From Streptomyces coeruleorubidus (GTDB taxonomy: Bacteria > Actinomycetota > Actinomycetes > Streptomycetales > Streptomycetaceae): 64,000 bases of DNA. The first letter of the stretch is position 1. Each line of letters starts with the position of its first letter. The translations under genes were made by a program, and so were the position numbers. The notes beneath the pieces are model-generated. The model had not been told where the DNA came from. It saw only the letters and a list, made by a program, of their open reading frames with translations, and did no database searches. Below, piece after piece: positions 7,241-15,054 of this stretch. The stretch lies in the NCBI RefSeq assembly GCF_008705135.1, contig NZ_CP023694.1, forward strand, positions 4,879,001 to 4,943,000. Direction: 5' to 3'.

Positions 7241-8584
7241 GTGGGGGAGCGGGATGATCCGGGGACCATCGGGCGCCGGGTGCAGCGGCTGCGGGTCGAA
7301 CGCGGGCTGACGCAGCGGCAGTTGGCGGAGCCCGTGTACACCCCCGCCTATGTCTCCACCCTGGAGTCGGGCCGGGTGCGGCCCTCCGACGACGCCCTGC
7401 GGCATCTCGCCGGGCGCCTCGGTGTCGCCTTCGACGAACTCGCCACCGGGCGTTCGGCCCGGCTCGTGACGGAGTTACGGCTGCGGCTGACCGAGGCCCA
7501 GCGCGTCTTCGCCGTCGGCGAGGCCGAGGCGGCGGCGGAGCAGTACGCCGAGCTGCTCGTCGAGGCCGAGACACAGGGGCTGGCCGGGGAGCAGGCCGCC
7601 GCGCTGCTCGGGCTCGGTGAGTGCGCCCTGGAGACGGGCGAACTCGTGGCCGGCCGGCAGTACTTCGAGCGGGCCGAGGCCTGTCTGGCCGGCGCGCCGC
7701 TGCCCGCACGGGTCCCGGCGCTGCGCGGGCGGGCCGTCGCGCACTATCTCGCCGGGGAACTCCGGTACGCCGTCTACCTGCTGGAGACCACCCTCGACGA
7801 GCTGAATCGCGGCGGGCTGCACGATCCCGACGCCCTCCTGCTGCTCTACGCCAGCGCCATCGGACCGTACATGGACATGGGCGCGCACGCCCGCGCCGCC
7901 CAGGCCGCCGAGTTCGCCCTGGCACTCGCCCCCCAGTCCGGCGACCCGGCCCTGGTCGCACGCATGCACCGGTCGGTCGCCCGCACCCTGGTCGCCGAGG
8001 GCCGCCTCGCCGAGGCCGACGCCTCGCTGGCCAAGGCGGCCGAGCTGTACCGGGGCCTCCAGATCCGCACCGAACTCGCCAACTGCCACTGGATGCGCGG
8101 CTACGTCTACGCCCAGGACGGCCGGCTGGAGCGGGCGGAGGCCGAGCTGCGGGAGGCCCTCGGCATGCTGTCGGCCAAGCGCGCCGCCCTCTACAGCAGC
8201 CAGGTCGCCGTCGAACTGGCCGACGTGCTCCACCGGCGCGGCGAGTCCGAGGAGGCGGCGGCCCTGCTGCACGGCGTCCTCGACGACCTGTCCCCCGAGC
8301 GCGGCGCCGTCCACTCCGCCGCCGCGCACCGCCTCCTCGGCATCATCGCCGAGGACGCCCGCCGCACCGAGGACGCCGAGGAGCACTACGTCCGCGCCCT
8401 GAGCCTGCTGGAGCGGGCGGGCGCGGCCGGCGACCTGGCCGACCTGTGCCGCCTGCTCGGCGACCTGCTGCGCCGCACCGGGCGGGTGGAGGCGGCCCTG
8501 GACGCCTACCGGACGGGTCTCGGCCACCGTACGGCCCCCGGCACCACCACCCTCGGGCCCGCGCCCGCACAGCCTCCCCTCTGA
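7241..8584 (+). CDS. XRE regulator with C-terminal TPR repeats; carries a TTA codon
   Basis: This 447-residue protein has an N-terminal helix-turn-helix (about residues 9-66, RGLTQRQLAEP...VSTLESGRVRPS) and about ten tetratricopeptide-like helical repeats from residue 90 to the end. Such proteins resemble peptide- or pheromone-responsive regulators. The GTG at 7241 has AGGGGGAG about 5 bases upstream. Leucine 79 is encoded by TTA (7475-7477), the codon read by the bldA tRNA in Streptomyces, so its translation may be tied to development. It is the only in-frame TTA I noticed in the window. Confidence 0.85.
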   Translation: MGERDDPGTIGRRVQRLRVERGLTQRQLAEPVYTPAYVSTLESGRVRPSDDALRHLAGRLGVAFDELATGRSARLVTELRLRLTEAQRVFAVGEAEAAAEQYAELLVEAETQGLAGEQAAALLGLGECALETGELVAGRQYFERAEACLAGAPLPARVPALRGRAVAHYLAGELRYAVYLLETTLDELNRGGLHDPDALLLLYASAIGPYMDMGAHARAAQAAEFALALAPQSGDPALVARMHRSVARTLVAEGRLAEADASLAKAAELYRGLQIRTELANCHWMRGYVYAQDGRLERAEAELREALGMLSAKRAALYSSQVAVELADVLHRRGESEEAAALLHGVLDDLSPERGAVHSAAAHRLLGIIAEDARRTEDAEEHYVRALSLLERAGAAGDLADLCRLLGDLLRRTGRVEAALDAYRTGLGHRTAPGTTTLGPAPAQPPL

Positions 8585-8654
8585 GGGAAAAGGGGCTTCC
8601 CACCGTCGTGCGGGTTAGCCTCCTCCGGGGACGCGAACGACCGGGGCGGGGAGC

Positions 8655-9662
8655 GTGGAGAACCAACGGACGGTGGCCGACGGCATACGGCTGGGCCTGC
8701 GGGCCCTGGTGTACGCCGTCCTCGGGGGCGCCGCGCTGCTCGCCATCGGGACGGTCGTGTCGGTGCTCGGGCCGATGCTGGCGCTCGACCTCTACACGCC
8801 ACCCGTCGCGGCCTGGTGGACGGTGTTCACCGCGATCACCGTCCAGGGCGTGCCCTTCCTGCTGCTGGGCACGGTCGTGTCGGCGGCGATCGGCGCGTTC
8901 GTGCCCGAGCGGGTGTTCCAGCGGTTGCTGCCCCGCCGTACGGCCCTCGCCGTGCCGGTCGCGGGGGCTGCGGGGGTCGTCCTGCCCGGCTGCGAGTGCG
9001 CGTCCGTGCCGGTGGCGGGCAGCCTGATGCGGCGGGGTGTCGCCCCGGCGGCCGCCCTCGCCTTCCTGCTGTCCGCGCCCGCGATCAACCCCGTCGTCCT
9101 GGTGGCGACCTCCGTCGCCTTCCCGGGGCAGCCGGAGATGGTCCTCGGCCGGCTGGTCGCCTCGCTCGCCACGGCCGTGGCGATGGGGTGGCTGTGGGCG
9201 CGGTTCGGGCGGGAAGAGTGGCTGCGGCCGCCGAAGCGCCCCACCGCGCACGAGCCGGGCGGCGGGCCGCGTGCCTTCGTCTCCGGCCTCCAGCACGACT
9301 TCCTGCACGCCGGCGGTTTCCTCGTGGTCGGCGCGGCGGCCGCGGCCACCTTCGACATCGTCGTACCGACGTCGCTGCTGGAGGTGTTCACCGGGTCGGC
9401 CTGGCTTTCGGTGCTGCTCCTGGCCGTACTGGCGGTCGTGCTGTGCGTGTGCAGTGAGGCCGACGCGTTCGTGGCGGCGTCGCTGAGCGGCTTCTCGCCC
9501 ACCGCGCGGCTGGCGTTCATGGTGGTCGGTCCGATGGTCGACCTGAAGCTGATCGCGCTCCAGACGGGCACGTTCGGCAGGGCCTTCGCGCTGCGGTTCT
9601 CCTCCGTGACCTGGCTGGTGGCCGTCGCGAGCAGCGTCCTGGTGGGGTGGTGGCTGCTGTGA
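8655..9662 (+). CDS. Membrane permease of the ArsP/DUF318 type
   Basis: A 335-residue protein with about eight hydrophobic segments and the family signature PGCECASVPVAGSLMRRG near residue 110, plus the second-half repeat CVCSEADAFVAASL. These paired cysteine motifs mark the permease family that includes ArsP and B. subtilis YcgR. The GTG at 8655 follows GGGGCGGGGAG. It overlaps the next gene, a TIGR03943 protein, a partner conserved across Gram-positive bacteria. Transport of a metal or metalloid-linked substrate is possible, but the substrate is not known. Confidence 0.85.
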   Translation: MENQRTVADGIRLGLRALVYAVLGGAALLAIGTVVSVLGPMLALDLYTPPVAAWWTVFTAITVQGVPFLLLGTVVSAAIGAFVPERVFQRLLPRRTALAVPVAGAAGVVLPGCECASVPVAGSLMRRGVAPAAALAFLLSAPAINPVVLVATSVAFPGQPEMVLGRLVASLATAVAMGWLWARFGREEWLRPPKRPTAHEPGGGPRAFVSGLQHDFLHAGGFLVVGAAAAATFDIVVPTSLLEVFTGSAWLSVLLLAVLAVVLCVCSEADAFVAASLSGFSPTARLAFMVVGPMVDLKLIALQTGTFGRAFALRFSSVTWLVAVASSVLVGWWLL

Positions 9663-10408
9663 GGCGCTACGGACCGGCCGTACTGCTCGCCCTCGTCGGC
9701 GCGGCGATCCTGCGGGTGTCGCTCTTCAGCGACCTGTATCTGCGGTACGTGCAGGTCGGGCTGCGGCCGTATCTGGTGGTGTCGGGGGTGGTGCTGGTCC
9801 TGCTCGCGGTGGTGGTGGCGGTGCTGGTGCGGACGGCGGGGGAGCAGGAGGATCCGGAGGTCCTGGAGGACCCGGAGAATCCGGACTCGCACCCCGGCCA
9901 CACCCACGGCCCCGCCGGCCCTCGCGTCGCCTGGTTCCTCACTCTCCCCGCCCTGGCCCTGCTGCTGTTCCCGCCGCCCGCCCTCGGTTCCTACAGCGCC
10001 GATCGCGAGGCCGACCGGCGTGCGGCCCGGGGCGTCGGCACCTTCCCGGCCCTGCCGGCCGGGAACCCGCTCGACCTCACCCTCGGCGACTTCGGCTCCC
10101 GGGCGGTCTACGACACCGGCCGCTCCCTGAAGGGACGCACGGTCCGGCTCACCGGCTTCGTCACCCGCGACGCCGGCGGCACCTGGTACATCACCCGCCT
10201 CCTCGTCTCCTGCTGCGCCGCCGACGCCACCACCGCCAAGGCCGAGGTGCGCGGCGCCGGCGCCCCGCCCGTCGACACCTGGGTCACGGTCACCGGCACC
10301 TGGCACCCGGAGGGCGAGCCGGGCTCGGACGCCGCCTGGCCGCCGGTCCTCGACGCCACCTCCGTACGGAGGGTGCCGCAGCCGGACAATCCGTACGAGA
10401 AGCGCTGA
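9659..10408 (+). CDS. TIGR03943-family membrane protein, permease partner
   Basis: This protein of about 249 residues has two N-terminal transmembrane helices, a His/Asp-rich loop (SHPGHTHGP), a third helix, and an extracytoplasmic OB-like domain with VSCCAADATT. It matches the YcgQ/TIGR03943 partner of DUF318 permeases. I prefer the GTG at 9659, whose GTGA overlaps the stop of the permease by four bases; an in-frame GTG at 9647 is the alternative. The pair is surely translationally coupled and probably forms one membrane complex. Confidence 0.85.
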   Translation: MRRYGPAVLLALVGAAILRVSLFSDLYLRYVQVGLRPYLVVSGVVLVLLAVVVAVLVRTAGEQEDPEVLEDPENPDSHPGHTHGPAGPRVAWFLTLPALALLLFPPPALGSYSADREADRRAARGVGTFPALPAGNPLDLTLGDFGSRAVYDTGRSLKGRTVRLTGFVTRDAGGTWYITRLLVSCCAADATTAKAEVRGAGAPPVDTWVTVTGTWHPEGEPGSDAAWPPVLDATSVRRVPQPDNPYEKR

Positions 10409-10466
10409 GGGCCGGACCCGCGGCGGTGGCCCGTCGCACGGGTTTCGCCGCACCTGCGACGGGTAG

Positions 10467-10535
10467 TCGGGGCACGATTCCGGGAGGACTCGGGGCACGA
10501 CTCCGGGAGGACGTCGGGGCACGGTTCCGGGAGGG
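10467..10535. repeat. Three imperfect 23-24 bp tandem repeats
   Basis: Units beginning TCGGGGCACG occur at 10467, 10490 and 10514 in the 250-base gap between the TIGR03943 gene and the GAF-ANTAR gene. Each ends in TCCGGGAGG. They lie upstream of the start at 10661 and contain Shine-Dalgarno-like GGGAGG, but no coding sense. Confidence 0.6.
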
Positions 10536-10660
10536 CCCGGCGGCCGCCGCACACCGGCCGGCCCGGGCGGGAGGCGCTCACCGGCCCGTCCCGCAGCCGG
10601 CGGGGCCAGGCCCGGAAGAGCGTCGATGGTGAAGGCCGGTGATCGAAGGAGGCGGTGGTC

Positions 10661-11443
10661 GTGCGGCCCAGGGATGATCCCCCAGGTGCCCCAGGCGACG
10701 ACCCCGGTCCGCGCACAGGAGGCGGTGACCTGGACCTGGACGGGCTCCGGGCCGCCGATGTGATCGCCAGGGGCGTGCGCGGCGCCGAGCCCGGAGAGGT
10801 CCCGGGACGGCTGTGCGAGGTGGCGGTCGAGCTGCTGCCGGTGGTCGGCGCGAGCGTGTCGCTGCGCAGCGAGGGCATGCCCGTACAGCTGAGCGCGAGC
10901 AGCGCGCACGCCGCGCACCTGGCGCAGATCCAGGCGACGCTGGGCGACGGCCCCTGCCAGAGCGCGGTGCAGGACGGGGCACCCGTGCTCGCCTGCGACC
11001 TGACGACCGGCCGTGACGCGGGCCGCTGGCCGGTCTTCGCCCAGCAGGCCACCGAGGCCGGGGTTCGGGCGGTGTACGCGGTGCCGCTGGGCAGCGACGC
11101 GGTGTGCGTCGGCACCCTCGACCTGTACCGCGACAGCCCCGGCGGGCTCACCGACCGGCAACTGCACGTGGCCCGGCTCGTGGCCGGTGTCATGACGGTG
11201 GCCCTGATGGCACTGCCGCGCGAGGCCGAGGCCGAGCGGCGGGACGAGGAGCCCTGGCTGAGCGGGCTGGGCGCGGACCACGGGGAGGTCTACCAGGCCG
11301 TCGGCATGATCATGGCGCAGCTCGGCATCAGCGCCGACGACGCGCTCGCGCGCCTGCGGGCAGACGCCTTCGCACGCGGCTGCACGGCCCTCGACGCGGC
11401 CCGCGACGTGATCGCCCACCGCAGGCGTTTCGACCGGTACTGA
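10661..11443 (+). CDS. GAF-ANTAR domain regulator
   Basis: A 260-residue protein: an N-terminal disordered segment, a GAF domain (about residues 45-185, with LGDGPCQSAVQDGAPVLACDL and AVYAVPLGSDAVCVGTLDLY), and a C-terminal ANTAR domain (about 205-255, VYQAVGMIMAQLGISADDALARLRADAFARG). ANTAR domains bind paired hairpins in RNA and cause antitermination. I choose the GTG at 10661 because AAGGAGG ends 8 bases before it; a GTG at 10655 is too close. It stands alone and its RNA target cannot be seen here. Confidence 0.9.
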   Translation: MRPRDDPPGAPGDDPGPRTGGGDLDLDGLRAADVIARGVRGAEPGEVPGRLCEVAVELLPVVGASVSLRSEGMPVQLSASSAHAAHLAQIQATLGDGPCQSAVQDGAPVLACDLTTGRDAGRWPVFAQQATEAGVRAVYAVPLGSDAVCVGTLDLYRDSPGGLTDRQLHVARLVAGVMTVALMALPREAEAERRDEEPWLSGLGADHGEVYQAVGMIMAQLGISADDALARLRADAFARGCTALDAARDVIAHRRRFDRY

Positions 11444-11460
11444 GACCCGGCCGGCGCCGG

Positions 11461-12264
11461 TCAGATCCGTGCTTCTCCCTGCTTCCTGATCTCGGACAGG
11501 CGTTGCGCCCCGAGTTCCGCGGTCTGCTGCGTGACCTCCTCGTGCACCTCGTCGAGGCCGGCGTTGGTGAGTGTGATCGTGTCCTCGCCGACCCGCACGG
11601 CCGCGAGGTCCATCGTCAGGTACGTCAGCTCCCCGTCCTCCGTCTCGCCGGCCAGGGTGACCCGCAGGGCCTGCCGGGCGTCCCCCACCGGCGGCAGCGG
11701 CATGTCGCCGACCTGGACGGTCTGGACGCCGCCGCGCGTGGTCGTGGCCGTGAACTCGCCGCACTTCTCCGGCAGCGACTTCAGCCAGGCCAGGGCGCGG
11801 TCGGCGGCCGCCGGGGGATGGGCGGCGACGTGGTAGCGCAACTGGGCGTCGGTGTCGGCGCCGTCGAACGCGGCCGTCGCCTGCGGGCCGGCCGGGGTGC
11901 CGAAGAGTTCCTCCGAGTAGAGGACGTCGAGCAGCCGCTGGCAGTCAGGGTTCTTCGTGGTCGCCTTGAGCAGCCCGTCGCGCCAGGTCCTGGCACCCCG
12001 CGTGGGTCCCCACGGCTCCCCCAGATCGGCTGCGGTGATCAGCGCCGCCTGTGCCTGGGCCTCGGTGAGGCCGGCCCCGGAGCGCGCGGGCCGCTCGCCG
12101 GCGGGCGACGCGCCGGTGGGGGTGGCGGAGGCGGAGAACCACCGTGGCCGCGGCTCGTCCTGGACGGAACAGGCGGTCGTGGCCAGCAGGGCCGTCACGG
12201 ACAGCGCGGTGGCGAGGAGGGCGCGGGGACCTGGGCCGCGTGGGCCGGCCGGGGGCTGGGGCAT
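11461..12264 (-). CDS. Secreted lipoprotein, function unknown
   Basis: A 267-residue protein beginning MPQPPAGPRGPG, then a hydrophobic core ending ATTAC-S, which resembles a lipobox with Cys about 32 residues in. The mature part is Thr/Ala-rich then globular, with LYSEELFG and TTRGGVQTVQVGDMPL, similar to the sensor-domain lipoproteins of Streptomyces. The ATG at 12264 has GGAGG upstream; the frame is also open to 12441 but that part looks non-coding. Convergent with the GAF-ANTAR gene. Confidence 0.7.
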   Translation of the reverse strand: MPQPPAGPRGPGPRALLATALSVTALLATTACSVQDEPRPRWFSASATPTGASPAGERPARSGAGLTEAQAQAALITAADLGEPWGPTRGARTWRDGLLKATTKNPDCQRLLDVLYSEELFGTPAGPQATAAFDGADTDAQLRYHVAAHPPAAADRALAWLKSLPEKCGEFTATTTRGGVQTVQVGDMPLPPVGDARQALRVTLAGETEDGELTYLTMDLAAVRVGEDTITLTNAGLDEVHEEVTQQTAELGAQRLSEIRKQGEARI

Positions 12265-12452
12265 CGGAGGGCCTCCTGCGGGAAGTTCATGGAGGTGCCT
12301 CGGGGCGGGGCGGACTCTCCAAGATCGGGTACGTGCTCTTACGGCACCACCGCGACGGGCGGCACACCAGTGCGACGGGCTGTTCGGGTGAGGGGGCGCA
12401 TGTGCGGCCGGTGCCCGCCATAAAGCCGTCGCCCCGCACACCGCCCTCCTGT

Positions 12453-12458
12453 TACGGT
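12453..12458 (+). promoter_or_regulatory. Candidate -10 box for a leaderless leader-peptide transcript
   Basis: TACGGT fits the actinobacterial TAnnnT -10 pattern and ends 7 bases before the ATG of the leader peptide at 12466. That distance places the transcription start at or next to the ATG, giving a leaderless mRNA, which agrees with the absence of a Shine-Dalgarno sequence. No good -35 box is visible. Confidence 0.45.
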
Positions 12459-12465
12459 CCCGCCC

Positions 12466-12528
12466 ATGAAGCGCGCCAAGCCGTTCCCGTCTCTCACGAC
12501 GACGCCGGAGAGTGTCCCGGCGCGCTGA
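12466..12528 (+). CDS. Threonine-rich leader peptide of a probable attenuator
   Basis: An ATG at 12466 opens 20 codons ending TGA at 12526-12528. The peptide has three threonines in a row (ACG ACG ACG, 12496-12504) in the sequence PSLTTTPES. It lies 90 bases upstream of a threonyl-tRNA synthetase paralogue and is followed by alternative hairpins and a terminator. This is the classic layout of ribosome-mediated attenuation: slow decoding of the Thr codons when charged tRNA-Thr is scarce would allow read-through into the synthetase gene. There is no ribosome site; a -10-like box suggests leaderless translation. Confidence 0.7.
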   Translation: MKRAKPFPSLTTTPESVPAR

Positions 12529-12574
12529 CAGCTGACGCAGATGTCCGAAGCCCCGGGGCGAGTGCCCCGGGGCT
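12503..12574 (+). promoter_or_regulatory. Threonine attenuator: mutually exclusive RNA hairpins
   Basis: Strand 1 (CGCCGG, 12503-12508) pairs with strand 2 (CCGGCG, 12517-12522) just after the Thr codons. Strand 2 (TCCCGG, 12515-12520) can instead pair with strand 3 (CCGGGG, 12553-12558). Strand 3 is the left arm of the terminator (12549-12558 with 12565-12574). A ribosome stalled on the Thr codons would cover strand 1, free strand 2 to take strand 3, and prevent termination. The pairings are seen in the sequence; the mechanism is inferred. Confidence 0.6.
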
Positions 12575-12577
12575 TTG
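12549..12577 (+). terminator. Attenuator terminator before the threonyl-tRNA synthetase
   Basis: A perfect 10-bp GC-rich stem (AGCCCCGGGG with CCCCGGGGCT) and 6-nt loop CGAGTG is followed by TTTG. It lies between the leader peptide stop and the synthetase start at 12619, in the leader itself, not after a gene. Confidence 0.75.
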
Positions 12578-12618
12578 CCGTGGTGGGGGAGCTCGCCTCA
12601 AGACCCGAGGAGCCCGCC

Positions 12619-13851
12619 ATGCAGGACCACATGCACGACCACCGACGGCTCGGCCGTGAACTGAACCTCTTCGACACCGACCCGCTGATGGGCGCGGGGC
12701 TGCCGTACTGGCTGCCCGACGGCGCGATCGTGCGGCACACCCTGGAGGAGTACGTCCGCGAGGCGGAACAGCGGGCCGGCTACCGGCACGTGTACTCGCC
12801 CGTCCTCGGCAAACGCGAGCTGTACGAGATCTCCGGGCACTGGGACCACTACAGCGAGGACATGTTCCCGCCGATGGACCTCGGCTCGGAGCAGGTCCTG
12901 CTCCGCCCGAGCCTGTGCCCCCACCACGCCCTGATCTACCGCTCCCGCTCCCACAGCTACCGCGAACTACCCCTCCGCATGGCGGAGTTGGGCGGCATGT
13001 ACCGCTCGGAGCTGTCCGGTGTCCTCGGCGGCTTGACCCGGGTACGGGCCATCACCCTCAACGACGCGCACATCTTCTGCACCCTGGAGCAGGCCGTCGA
13101 GGAGGCACGTGCCGCGCTGGAGCTGATCGGCCGGGCCTACGCGGACCTCGGCATCCGCGCCGCCCGCCACCGCCTCTCCCTCCCCGGCCAGGGCGGCAAG
13201 TACGTGGCGGACCCGGACCTGTGGCGGCGGGCCACCGCCCTGCTGCGCGAAGTCCTGGACGGCTCGGGCATCCCCTACGAGGCCGCCGAGGGCGAGGCGG
13301 CCTTCTACGGCCCGAAGATCGACGTGCAGATCGCCGACCCCGCCGGGCGGGAGGCCACCCTCTCCACCGTCCAGATCGACTTCCACCAGCCCGAACGCTT
13401 CCACCTGCACTACATCGGCCCCGACGGGGCCAAGCACCGCCCGGTCATGGTGCACCGCAGCGTCATCGGCAGCGTGGAGCGCGCGGTCGCCCACCTCGTC
13501 GAGGCCCACGGCGGAGCCTTCCCGCCCTGGCTGGCCCCGGTGCAGCTGGTGGTGCTCCCGGTGGCGGACGACCAGGCCGGCCACGCCCACGAACTCGTCC
13601 GCCGCGCCCGTGGACTCGGCCTGCGCGCCGAGGTCTCCGGCCCCGGCCAGGGCACTCTCGCCGCCCGTATCCGCGCCGCTCGACTGGCCCCGTACCAGGC
13701 GGTGATCGGCGGCCGGGAGGCCGAAGCGGGCCAGGTGGCACCGCGGCTGCGGGACGGGCGGCGGCCGGCCGCCCTGCCCGCCGCCGAGTTCCTGCGGCGT
13801 ATCGCGGACCGGGTGGCCGCTCGGGGCGCCGAGCTGTGGGAGGCGGCGTAG
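12619..13851 (+). CDS. thrS: Threonyl-tRNA synthetase paralogue lacking TGS and editing domains
   Basis: A class II synthetase of 410 residues; housekeeping ThrRS has about 650. The TGS and editing domains are absent and the protein starts directly at the catalytic core. The zinc ligands are present: Cys100 (PSLCPHH), His151 (NDAHIFC) and His279 (VMVHRSVIGS), spaced like E. coli Cys334/His385/His511. Arg129 and Arg141 of motif 2 are kept. The RNE-P-SG-LHG stretch is changed to RSELSGVLGG, and Gln381/Asp382 are replaced by Leu147/Asn148. The anticodon-binding domain follows from about residue 305. The ATG at 12619 has CGAGGAG upstream. An attenuator precedes it. Likely a starvation- or inhibitor-induced spare enzyme. 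Confidence 0.9.
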   Translation: MQDHMHDHRRLGRELNLFDTDPLMGAGLPYWLPDGAIVRHTLEEYVREAEQRAGYRHVYSPVLGKRELYEISGHWDHYSEDMFPPMDLGSEQVLLRPSLCPHHALIYRSRSHSYRELPLRMAELGGMYRSELSGVLGGLTRVRAITLNDAHIFCTLEQAVEEARAALELIGRAYADLGIRAARHRLSLPGQGGKYVADPDLWRRATALLREVLDGSGIPYEAAEGEAAFYGPKIDVQIADPAGREATLSTVQIDFHQPERFHLHYIGPDGAKHRPVMVHRSVIGSVERAVAHLVEAHGGAFPPWLAPVQLVVLPVADDQAGHAHELVRRARGLGLRAEVSGPGQGTLAARIRAARLAPYQAVIGGREAEAGQVAPRLRDGRRPAALPAAEFLRRIADRVAARGAELWEAA

Positions 13852-13979
13852 GAGCGGGTTCGCGCCCCCGTCCGTCCGGCGGGGACCCGTCCCGGAGGCG
13901 GAGTCGGCGCAGGCCGTATGGTCGCTCGTGCGGAGCCCGGTCCGGGCCCGGCGCTCGAACAGTGGAAGGAGCCACCGCC

Positions 13980-14939
13980 GTGACGGACGGTCAGCGTATT
14001 CCGGTGATCATCGATTGCGACACAGGCGTCGACGACGCCCTCGCCCTGCTGTTCGCCGTACGGCACCCGGCACTCGACGTGCGGGCGATCACCTGCGTGG
14101 CCGGGAACACGGACGTGGACGGCGTGGTCCGCAACACCCTGACCGTGCTGGAGGTGGCCGGTGCCGGTGACATCCCCGTCGCCCGGGGTGCCGAGCGTCC
14201 GCTGATCGAGCCCGTGCGGACGGCACGGCATGTGCACGGGCAGGACGGGATGGGCGACCTGGGGCTGCCCGCGCCGACCCGCGTGGCGGTCGACGTGGAC
14301 GCGGTGACGCTGCTGCGTCGCGAGATCCTCGCCTCGCCGAGGCCGGTCACGCTGATTCCCATGGCGCCCCTGACGAACATCGCGCTGCTGCTGCGGACGC
14401 ACCCCGAGGTGACCCGGAACATCGAGCGGATCGTGTTCATGGGCGGCGCGGTGGCGACCGGGAACGCCACCCCGGTCGCGGAGTTCAACGTGTGGCACGA
14501 CCCGGAGGCCGCCGCGGTCCTGCTCACCGCGGGTGTGCCGATCACGATGTACGGCCTGGACGTGTTCAAGAAGGTTCTGGTGCCCGCGGGGGAGGTGCAG
14601 CGGCTGCGGTCGAGTGCGGAGCCGAGCCTGCGGATGGCCGGTGACCTGCTCGCCCACCGGGACCCGGCCACGTCGGGCGACCCCACGCCCACGGGCGGCC
14701 TCGGTGACGCGGGTGCGGTCTGCGCGGTCGTCGACCCGAAGGGCCTGACCACCGAGCGCCTGCCGGTCGAGGTCGTCCTGGCGCCGGGGCCCGCGCGCGG
14801 CCAGACGATCGTCGACCGCCGGCCACGGCTCGGGGAGTCCGAGATCCACGAGGGCATGCGCGAGCAGCCCTTGGTGGACGTGGCGCTGGGCGTCGACGTG
14901 GAGCGGTACGTGCAGCTGTGGCTGAAGACGCTGGACTGA
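13980..14939 (+). CDS. Inosine-uridine-preferring nucleoside hydrolase
   Basis: A 319-residue protein with the family signature DCDTGVDDA at residues 12-20, whose aspartates bind calcium and the ribose. Further on are NVWHDPEAAA, containing the late calcium-site Asp, and MAPLTNIALLLR. These enzymes cleave the N-glycosidic bond of nucleosides to base and ribose in salvage. The GTG at 13980 has GGAAGGA nine bases upstream. No partner transporter is adjacent, so the exact substrate is open. It lies 128 bases after the synthetase and may have its own promoter. Confidence 0.9.
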   Translation: MTDGQRIPVIIDCDTGVDDALALLFAVRHPALDVRAITCVAGNTDVDGVVRNTLTVLEVAGAGDIPVARGAERPLIEPVRTARHVHGQDGMGDLGLPAPTRVAVDVDAVTLLRREILASPRPVTLIPMAPLTNIALLLRTHPEVTRNIERIVFMGGAVATGNATPVAEFNVWHDPEAAAVLLTAGVPITMYGLDVFKKVLVPAGEVQRLRSSAEPSLRMAGDLLAHRDPATSGDPTPTGGLGDAGAVCAVVDPKGLTTERLPVEVVLAPGPARGQTIVDRRPRLGESEIHEGMREQPLVDVALGVDVERYVQLWLKTLD

Positions 14940-15000
14940 GCCTGGGACAAGCCGGCTCCCTTTGCGTGGTCTGCCTCGTCTCGGGGCGCGAGGAGAGCGT

Positions 15001-15029
15001 AGGAGTACACTCCTTAGGGGTGTACTCCT
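15001..15029. promoter_or_regulatory. Two tandem AGGAGT-nn-ACTCCT palindromes, candidate operator
   Basis: AGGAGTACACTCCT (15001-15014) is a palindrome with a 2-bp centre, and a near copy AGGGGTGTACTCCT follows at 15016-15029, one base later. Together they also form a larger inverted repeat with 10-bp arms (15001-15010 and 15020-15029). They lie 25-54 bases upstream of the AAA-ATPase start, where a promoter should be; TACACT at 15006-15011 fits a -10 box inside the first palindrome. Confidence 0.55.
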
Positions 15030-15054
15030 CGTCCGCAGTCTTCCAAGGAGCCCC

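Noticed and set aside
10467..10535. Possible CRISPR-like array
   Set aside because: Only three imperfect 23-24 bp units with no spacers and no cas genes.
8792..11764. A 990-codon minus-strand open frame
   Set aside because: It is antisense to the permease, TIGR03943 and GAF-ANTAR genes and is Arg/Pro/His-rich without domains.
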